The translations under genes and the position numbers were made by a program. From the NCBI GenBank assembly GCA_964524125.1, contig CAZGBY010000037.1, positions 1 to 16,925 on the forward strand: a stretch of 16,925 bases of DNA, written 5' to 3'. This document shows, piece by piece, positions 12,200 through 16,925 of the stretch (positions are counted from its first letter, which is position 1; every line of letters starts with the position of its first letter). Source of the stretch: CAG-307 sp964524125 (lineage in GTDB: Bacteria; Bacillota_I; Bacilli_A; Acholeplasmatales; Anaeroplasmataceae). The notes under the pieces were generated by a model. That model was not told the DNA's origin, searched no databases, and saw nothing but the letters and a program-made list of their open reading frames with translations.

Positions 12200-13102
12200 A
12201 TTAAAATTATAGATTATGATGTTATAAAAAATAATTTATCAAAGTTAGATATTAATACAATTTTAGTATTAAAAGACAATGCTTACAATTGTGATTTGAA
12301 AAAAGTGATCTCATTATCATATGATTTAGGGTTTAGATTTTATGCTGTATTAACAAAAGAAGATGCTCTATACATAGTTCATAATTATACGGAATCTAGT
12401 GTTTTAATACTAGGAAAAGAAAAATGTCTTTCTTTTCCAAAAAATGTATATTTAACCGTAGAAGATGATGAAGATTATAATTATTGTTTAAAGTATAATA
12501 TTCCTTATCATGCAAAGATAAGAAGTTCTATGAATAGATTTGGACTTCATAATAACAATCTGATTTTATCTAATTCTTTGTGTTGTGGGATTTATATGCA
12601 TATAGGTTCTTTTAACATAAAAGATATAGAAAAAGATTTTGAATTGTTTTCTAATATAACAAAAAAATATAATGATAAATTATTACATATAGGTGGTACA
12701 CACTTGTTAAATTATCAATTACCTTATCATTTTCGTGTAGGGATGGCGATTTATGATGGTGCAATTAGTCTTAAAGCATGTGTAATAAAAAAGTTTTTGT
12801 TGAAAAAAGGTAGTAACTTGGGGTATAATAAGTCGTACATTGCATCAAAGGATACAAATGTTATAATTTTAGATATAGGTTATAATTCGGGATTGAGAAG
12901 TAGTGTAAAACATAGGGTATATTATAATGGAAATTATTATAAAATGATAGGAAATAAGTGTATGGACTATTGTTTTGTAGAATTTAATGATAAAATTGAG
13001 ATAGGCGAGTATGTTGAAATTATAGGTCAACATATCAAAATAGAAGAAATTGAGAGGCTCGAAAATAAAAGTAGATATGAGTTATATCTAAACTTGAAGT
13101 AG
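12200..13102 (+). CDS. Compact alanine racemase-like PLP enzyme, apparent ATT start
   Basis: The product resembles alanine racemase, which makes D-alanine for peptidoglycan using PLP. Visible landmarks, numbered from ATT 12200: IIDYDVIKNNL (3-13), the PLP lysine in VLKDNAYNCD (Lys25), HAKIRSSMNRFGL (Arg113), FRVGMAIYDG (Arg179), the C-domain tyrosine in IGYNSG (Tyr228), then IGNKCMDYCFVEF (Met255, Asp256) and IGEYVEIIG. At 300 residues it is far shorter than the usual 360-390, mainly in the barrel. No ATG, GTG or TTG exists in frame upstream of the lysine. GGTGAT stands three bases before ATT, the spacing seen for real starts at 13114 and 15934, so ATT is the likely start. Starting at the first TTG (12298 side, 12296) would delete the lysine. 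A frameshifted or decaying gene is the alternative. Confidence 0.72.
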   Translation: MKIIDYDVIKNNLSKLDINTILVLKDNAYNCDLKKVISLSYDLGFRFYAVLTKEDALYIVHNYTESSVLILGKEKCLSFPKNVYLTVEDDEDYNYCLKYNIPYHAKIRSSMNRFGLHNNNLILSNSLCCGIYMHIGSFNIKDIEKDFELFSNITKKYNDKLLHIGGTHLLNYQLPYHFRVGMAIYDGAISLKACVIKKFLLKKGSNLGYNKSYIASKDTNVIILDIGYNSGLRSSVKHRVYYNGNYYKMIGNKCMDYCFVEFNDKIEIGEYVEIIGQHIKIEEIERLENKSRYELYLNLK

Positions 13103-13113
13103 TAGGTGATTTT

Positions 13114-13929
13114 ATGCATTATATAGTTTATAATCCTCTTTCAGGACATGTAAATCAAAAACTTGAAGGATTAAAGAAGAAATTAACAAAAAAAGGAATT
13201 GAATTTGTATTAATCAATTATGTAGAAGAAAAAATAGATGATATTTTAGAAAATGGTACTGAAAATGATTACTTAGTTATTTGTGGTGGTGATGGTACTA
13301 TTAATTATTTGATTCAAGAAGGAAAACTTAAAGATTCTAAGATTAGAGTATTATTATTTAAATCTGGTAGTGGAAATGACTATGCAAGAGAACATAAAGG
13401 CTTCTTGCCAGATATTACGAATGAACTTAAAAATGCTCCTTATTGTATAATTAATGGACAAAAAAAGTATTTCATTAATGGTGTTGGAATGGGATTTGAT
13501 GCAATGGTTTGTGATTCTCAAAATAACGCAACTGATGATGAAAGTTATTTTAATAGAGGATTAAAGCTTTTTACTTCTTTTAAAAATTTTGAACTAGATG
13601 TTGAAGTTGATGGAGTTATGCACCATTATAATAAGGTATTTTTATTCGATTGCCAAAATGGTAGATTTATGGGGGGTGGAATGAAAATTGCACCTAGAGC
13701 AAAAAGATGTGATGATATATTAGAGCTTTATGTTATTCGTTCACGTCATTTTATGAAAATATTATTATTGTTTGGTTTAATGTTCCCAGGTCTTCATGTT
13801 TTATTCAGAAGAAATGTTAAACATTTAAGGGGAAAACATTTTAAGTTTAAGCTATCTAGCCCTAAACATTGTCAAGCAGATGGTGAAGTTTCAAAAGATT
13901 TAGATGAACTAGAAGTATTCAGTTCTTAA
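13114..13929 (+). CDS. Diacylglycerol kinase-family lipid kinase
   Basis: The 271-residue protein belongs to the DagK/YegS/BmrU family, which phosphorylates diacylglycerol or related lipids at the membrane face using ATP. Motifs: YNPLSG (6-11), the nucleotide loop VICGGDGTIN (55-64), KSGSGNDYAR (83-92), FINGVGMGFDA (about 122-132), GGGMKIAPRAKRCDDILELY (about 189-208) and the metal-site QADGE near the C-terminus. DgkB of Bacilli is a close homologue, slightly longer at about 300 residues. AGGTGAT overlaps the end of the racemase gene and is three bases before ATG, so the two genes are co-transcribed. This links a cell-wall precursor enzyme with a kinase that recycles diacylglycerol from lipoteichoic acid synthesis, though the exact substrate is not proven. 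Confidence 0.88.
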   Translation: MHYIVYNPLSGHVNQKLEGLKKKLTKKGIEFVLINYVEEKIDDILENGTENDYLVICGGDGTINYLIQEGKLKDSKIRVLLFKSGSGNDYAREHKGFLPDITNELKNAPYCIINGQKKYFINGVGMGFDAMVCDSQNNATDDESYFNRGLKLFTSFKNFELDVEVDGVMHHYNKVFLFDCQNGRFMGGGMKIAPRAKRCDDILELYVIRSRHFMKILLLFGLMFPGLHVLFRRNVKHLRGKHFKFKLSSPKHCQADGEVSKDLDELEVFSS

Positions 13930-13943
13930 TTATATTTACTGAT

Positions 13944-13976
13944 AAAGGTGGTCTATATGGCTACCTTTTTATTTTG
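13944..13976 (+). terminator. Intrinsic terminator after the lipid kinase gene
   Basis: AAAGGTGG (13944-13951) pairs with CTACCTTT (13961-13968), eight pairs with one wobble, followed by TTTATTTT. Confidence 0.8.
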
Positions 13977-14000
13977 TTTAAGTTTTATTTAAGTTAAAAG

Positions 14001-14032
14001 TGCTATTATTAAAAAGGATAATTCTAATTATC
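14001..14032 (+). promoter_or_regulatory. Extended -10 promoter plus palindrome before the ABC transporter
   Basis: TGC-TATTAT (14001-14009) is an extended -10 without a clear -35. Predicted start is near 14016, exactly where a palindrome begins: GATAATT-CT-AATTATC (14017-14032). A repressor bound there would cover the transcription start. Operator function is inferred. Confidence 0.4.
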
Positions 14033-14062
14033 TTATTTTAATTTGTTAAAAAGGAGTTAATT

Positions 14063-15925
14063 ATGGCAAGTATATTAAGATTAGCAAACTTATGTAAAAC
14101 ATATAAAATTACTAACACCCAAAAACAAGATGTACTAAAAGGTGTTGACTTAGAACTTTCTGATGGTGAACTAGTAGCGTTACTTGGAGAATCAGGATGC
14201 GGTAAATCGACTTTGATTAATATAATCGGTGGACTTGATACTGATTATACTGGTAGTGTTGTTATTAAAGGTAAATTTATACGTGACTTTACTGAAAGTC
14301 AAATGGATGATTATAGAAAGAAAAGAATTGGATTGATATTCCAAAATTATAATTTGATTCCTACTATGACATTGCAAGAAAATGTAGAAATTGCGATGCA
14401 TATGAATGGTACTGAAGCCCAAATAAGGCATGAAAGAGCTTTAGATCTACTAGATTTAGTTGGACTTAAAGCTCACGCTAATAAATATCCTAATCAGTTA
14501 TCAGGTGGGCAAAAACAAAGAGTTGCGATTGCGCGAGCACTTGCTAATAATCCACCGATTATTTTAGCAGATGAACCTACAGGCGCACTTGATAAAGAGG
14601 CTTCACGTCAAGTTATGGGTATATTAAAGAAGATTTCTCAAATGGGGAAATTAGTAATTGTTGTAACGCATAGTATGACTGTAGCTTCTGAGTGTTCAAG
14701 AATTGTGAAAATGGATGATGGTGTAATTACAGAGGATAATGTAATAACAGCACCTGCTAAAAATAAATATGAAAAATATATTGAAGAAGAGCCTAAATAT
14801 ATTTCAACTAAAGAACTTGCTAATATAGCAGTTAAAAATGTTAAATGTAAAAAGGGAAGGAATCTTTTGGTTTCAATGGGTATAGCAATAGGTATTGCGG
14901 CACTTATTTTAATTTTAGCTCTTAGTAAAGGTATAACTAATTATGTAAAAGATTATTATGAAGCAGATATTATGTCTACTACATTAATCACGACTAAAAA
15001 AAGTAATGCTACATTTACTGATGCAGATATAACAAATATTAATTCTATTAAAGGTGTTTCTAAAGTTATTGAATCTCATTATGGAAAGAATTTAACTTAT
15101 AAATATGGGGATTCTTCAAACACTTTAAGTTATTTATATGAAGAAATAACCGATTATGAACCTGAAATTATTTATGGCGCTGATATAAAAGAATCTAATG
15201 AAGCTATTATTGATTTAGATTTTGCACTTAATATTTCTTCTTCAGGTGTTGTTGGTGTACTTGGTCAAAGTATTTCCATAACTTATAAAGGAAAGACTCA
15301 AGACTTTAACATAGTTGGTATATATGATAATTCAGATACATCATCACTTTTTATATCTAAACAAGGTATGAGTGAATTTTCTACTAGTTTATCAACAAAT
15401 TATTTATATATTAAAGCTAAAGATGTAACTTATTTAGAAGCGCTTGAAGAAGAACTTGAAAGTTTAGAATATTCCGTAACTACTTCTGATAATGACTCTT
15501 CAGTTGTACTAGATTACATTGATTTAGGGACTACAGTATTAATGGCTGTAGCAGGTATTTCAACTGTTGTATCAGCTATAATGATTATAATTGTACTTTA
15601 CATTTCTGTAATAGAAAGAACAGATGAAATTGGTATTTTAAGATCTATAGGTGCTCGAAAAAAAGATATACTTAAGATGTTTATGACAGAAGCAACTATT
15701 CTAGGAACTTTAGGTGGAGTTTTTGGTTTAGGGTTTGCATATATAATTGCTGGTATTACTAATTTAGTTAGTTATATTGCATCTGGTTATTTATTTATAA
15801 GTTTCAATCCTATATATTATATTATTGGTTTATTAATAAGTGTAATTGTGAGTTTACTTGCAGGTATTGCACCAGCTAAGAAGGCATCTGATTTAGATCC
15901 TATAGAAGCTTTAAGGTTAGAATAG
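14063..15925 (+). CDS. MacB-type ABC transporter, ATPase fused to FtsX-like permease
   Basis: The N-terminal ATPase has Walker A GESGCGKST (42-50), Q-loop FQNYNLIP (93-100), signature LSGGQKQR (146-153), Walker B IILADEP (166-172) and the switch His203. One transmembrane helix (about 267-288), an extracytoplasmic domain of about 190 residues (about 295-485) and three helices (about 490-515, 545-565, 585-601) follow, with the FtsX-family ERTDEIGILRSIGARKKDI (518-536) and final PIEALRLE. At 620 residues this is the one-chain MacB/LolCDE-like plan. Such systems act as mechanotransmitters or exporters of peptides or antibiotics. No HlyD-type adaptor is nearby; the next gene is a membrane protein. 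AAGGAG stands seven bases before ATG. The substrate is unknown. Confidence 0.93.
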   Translation: MASILRLANLCKTYKITNTQKQDVLKGVDLELSDGELVALLGESGCGKSTLINIIGGLDTDYTGSVVIKGKFIRDFTESQMDDYRKKRIGLIFQNYNLIPTMTLQENVEIAMHMNGTEAQIRHERALDLLDLVGLKAHANKYPNQLSGGQKQRVAIARALANNPPIILADEPTGALDKEASRQVMGILKKISQMGKLVIVVTHSMTVASECSRIVKMDDGVITEDNVITAPAKNKYEKYIEEEPKYISTKELANIAVKNVKCKKGRNLLVSMGIAIGIAALILILALSKGITNYVKDYYEADIMSTTLITTKKSNATFTDADITNINSIKGVSKVIESHYGKNLTYKYGDSSNTLSYLYEEITDYEPEIIYGADIKESNEAIIDLDFALNISSSGVVGVLGQSISITYKGKTQDFNIVGIYDNSDTSSLFISKQGMSEFSTSLSTNYLYIKAKDVTYLEALEEELESLEYSVTTSDNDSSVVLDYIDLGTTVLMAVAGISTVVSAIMIIIVLYISVIERTDEIGILRSIGARKKDILKMFMTEATILGTLGGVFGLGFAYIIAGITNLVSYIASGYLFISFNPIYYIIGLLISVIVSLLAGIAPAKKASDLDPIEALRLE

Positions 15926-15933
15926 GTGATTTT

Positions 15934-16731
15934 ATGTCTAATAAAATGTCTAAAAGAAAAAAGGCTGAGCTTAGAAAAAAAAGAAGTCAAGCTAAGATTA
16001 AAAAGATGGAAAGCCAAGATAGCAAAGGTATATCTAGAAAGAAATTAATTGGTGCGATGAATCCTAAAGTCTTTGTAATTTTAAAAGTGATTTCTATAGT
16101 CTCAATACCTGTTAGTTATTTTATATTTTCACCATTATTAATATTTTGTGTTATCTTTACGATATTAATGTTTGTATTTTCCACTAGAACTGAAAAGTAT
16201 TTAAATCATTCATATATTAAATCTAATCATATTAAGTTTTTAAAGCTTGATAGCGTAATTGCAGTAATTGTATTAATAGTTTCAATATTTAGTTTCGCAC
16301 TTTCTTTTAATTCAAAGAAAAAGGCTCCAAGAGGAAATACATTAACTAATATTGTTATGAATATTAATAATTTTTGTAGTTTACAAACTGGTCAAAGAAG
16401 CCTAATAAAAATAGGTGGAATGAAAATGAAGTTTTCAAATGTAGATTTTCCAGAAGGTATGGGGCCACCTCCTAATGGTGGCCAAAGGCCAAAGTTTGAT
16501 TTAGAAGATTTACCGGTTGAAGCAGTATTCTCGCAAATGTTATCCTCTATTAATAGTGTTTTAATTATCATGATGCCTATTTCTGGTTGTATTACATTAA
16601 TTCATTATTATAATAAGAAGAAAAGCTTTGAAGCTAAAATGAATGAACTTGTAACTGATGAATTCGTAAATCTTAATGAGATAGATTTGGATAAAATATT
16701 TATGTTTGGATATAAAGACCCAGAAAAGTAA
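15934..16731 (+). CDS. Membrane protein of unknown function, partner of the ABC transporter
   Basis: The 265-residue protein has a very basic N-terminus (MSKRKKAELRKKRSQAKIKK, 5-24), two adjacent hydrophobic segments (about 45-65 and 67-83), a third at 105-125 and a fourth at 205-226. Between the third and fourth is a loop of about 80 residues, predicted to face outside, with a Pro/Gly-rich patch FPEGMGPPPNGGQRP (172-186). The C-terminal tail is acidic and cytosolic. I do not recognise a family. The ribosome site AGGTGAT overlaps the ABC stop codon, so the two are co-translated and probably form a complex. Four helices and an external loop could let it act as an accessory subunit in place of the missing adaptor. 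A terminator begins at its stop codon. Confidence 0.82.
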   Translation: MSNKMSKRKKAELRKKRSQAKIKKMESQDSKGISRKKLIGAMNPKVFVILKVISIVSIPVSYFIFSPLLIFCVIFTILMFVFSTRTEKYLNHSYIKSNHIKFLKLDSVIAVIVLIVSIFSFALSFNSKKKAPRGNTLTNIVMNINNFCSLQTGQRSLIKIGGMKMKFSNVDFPEGMGPPPNGGQRPKFDLEDLPVEAVFSQMLSSINSVLIIMMPISGCITLIHYYNKKKSFEAKMNELVTDEFVNLNEIDLDKIFMFGYKDPEK

Positions 16732-16756
16732 GATGTGGATATTTTCACATCTTTTT
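16730..16756 (+). terminator. Intrinsic terminator of the ABC operon
   Basis: AAGATGTG (16730-16737) pairs with CACATCTT (16746-16753), 8-base loop, T-run to 16756. The stem begins within the stop codon of the preceding gene. Confidence 0.8.
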
Positions 16757-16787
16757 CTACATTTTTTTAAAAAAATAATATTCGTTA

Positions 16788-16816
16788 TTGACAAGGACTT
16801 TTCTTTTTAGTATAAT
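16788..16816 (+). promoter_or_regulatory. Strong sigma-A promoter P1 leading out of the window
   Basis: TTGACA (16788-16793), 17-bp spacer and TATAAT (16811-16816), a perfect consensus. A 7-bp inverted repeat (TTGTTAA 16825-16831 / TTAACAA 16840-16846) follows near the predicted start. Confidence 0.85.
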
Positions 16817-16855
16817 TAATTTCGTTGTTAACACAAAACTTAACAATCAAAAAGC

Positions 16856-16883
16856 CAACAAATTTTTCTAAAAAAAGTTGTTG
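16856..16883 (+). repeat. Imperfect inverted repeat between the tandem promoters
   Basis: CAACAA (16856-16861) pairs with TTGTTG (16878-16883). After one mismatch, TTTTT (16863-16867) pairs with AAAAA (16872-16876), leaving a 4-base loop. The 3' arm runs into the -35 of the second promoter. In RNA from P1 it would be a hairpin; its role is unknown. Confidence 0.4.
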
Positions 16884-16910
16884 ACAAGGTATATTAAAAA
16901 ATGGTATACT
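16881..16910 (+). promoter_or_regulatory. Strong sigma-A promoter P2 in tandem
   Basis: TTGACA (16881-16886), 18-bp spacer and TATACT (16905-16910) with TGG directly before it (extended -10). Both P1 and P2 begin TTGACAAGG. Two strong tandem promoters with a long leader are typical of rRNA or tRNA operons, but the transcribed gene lies beyond the window. Confidence 0.82.
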
Positions 16911-16925
16911 ATTTGAGCGTTTTAA

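Noticed and set aside
12296..12298. TTG as the start of the racemase-like gene
   Set aside because: It has no ribosome site and would remove the PLP lysine and the conserved first strand, both encoded in frame upstream.
14192..14431. Minus-strand open frame inside the ABC ATPase domain
   Set aside because: Overlaps Walker A to signature coding sequence; no independent support.
15817..16017. Minus-strand open frame across the ABC/partner junction
   Set aside because: Antisense to two coupled genes, without promoter or ribosome site.
16597..16794. Minus-strand open frame at the end of the partner gene
   Set aside because: Antisense to the acidic tail and terminator; no ribosome site.
1..16925. 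CRISPR arrays, insertion sequences, tRNA or rRNA genes
   Set aside because: No regularly spaced direct repeats, transposase-like product or cloverleaf/rRNA-like sequence was seen on either strand; the gene order looks like an ordinary chromosomal segment.

Overview
The window is about 17 kb of very AT-rich DNA with short intergenic gaps, Shine-Dalgarno motifs of the GGTGAT/AGGAGG type, TTG/GTG alternative starts and sigma-A-type promoters (TTGACA/TATAAT, 17-bp spacers). Gene content is that of a low-GC Gram-positive of the class Bacilli that probably forms spores or descends from a spore former: a ytfI-ytfJ (GerW) pair, a YjcZ-type small spore protein, the conserved ylbD-ylbE-ylbF-ylbG block, CcpA, and a T-box-controlled tyrS. 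TGA is used as a stop (end of ytfI), so this is not a code-4 mollicute. I cannot name the species; an uncultured gut-type Bacilli/Erysipelotrichia lineage is my guess.

Layout. 1-385: end of an upstream unit (hairpin terminator), a possible decayed reading frame on the minus strand, then a sigma-A promoter with an inverted repeat driving a 26-residue hydrophobic peptide. 386-1244: ytfI-ytfJ, with the ytfI ribosome site buried in a hairpin. 1258-2272 (minus): peptide deformylase, a 44-residue YjcZ-family peptide and a 64-residue coiled-coil-like protein. 2395-4222: guanylate-kinase-like protein and ylbDEFG (coat-type proteins and the RicF regulator of RNase Y), ended by a hairpin. 4374-5711: MATE efflux protein. 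5833-7062: MurC. 7186-9408: a tight three-gene operon of a duplicated DUF1538 membrane protein and two different PII-like signalling proteins. 9620-10612: ccpA with its own cre site and promoter. 10670-12152: tyrosine T-box leader and tyrS. 12200-13929: a compact alanine-racemase-like gene (apparently starting at an ATT codon) and a diacylglycerol-kinase-family lipid kinase. 14063-16731: a MacB-type ABC transporter with a partner membrane protein. 16732-16925: a terminator and two tandem strong promoters pointing out of the window.

The most promising little-described system is the DUF1538-PII-PII operon. Its membrane protein consists of two halves related by a 249-residue period, each with an AEP motif and an FDSGG motif. 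It is co-translated with two PII-like proteins that would be natural gatekeepers, by analogy with GlnK-AmtB. Other points to check are the predicted leaderless mRNA of ylbF, the non-standard start of the racemase, and hairpins or palindromes placed exactly on ribosome sites or promoters. In such AT-rich DNA many palindromes arise by chance, and scores have been set with that in mind.
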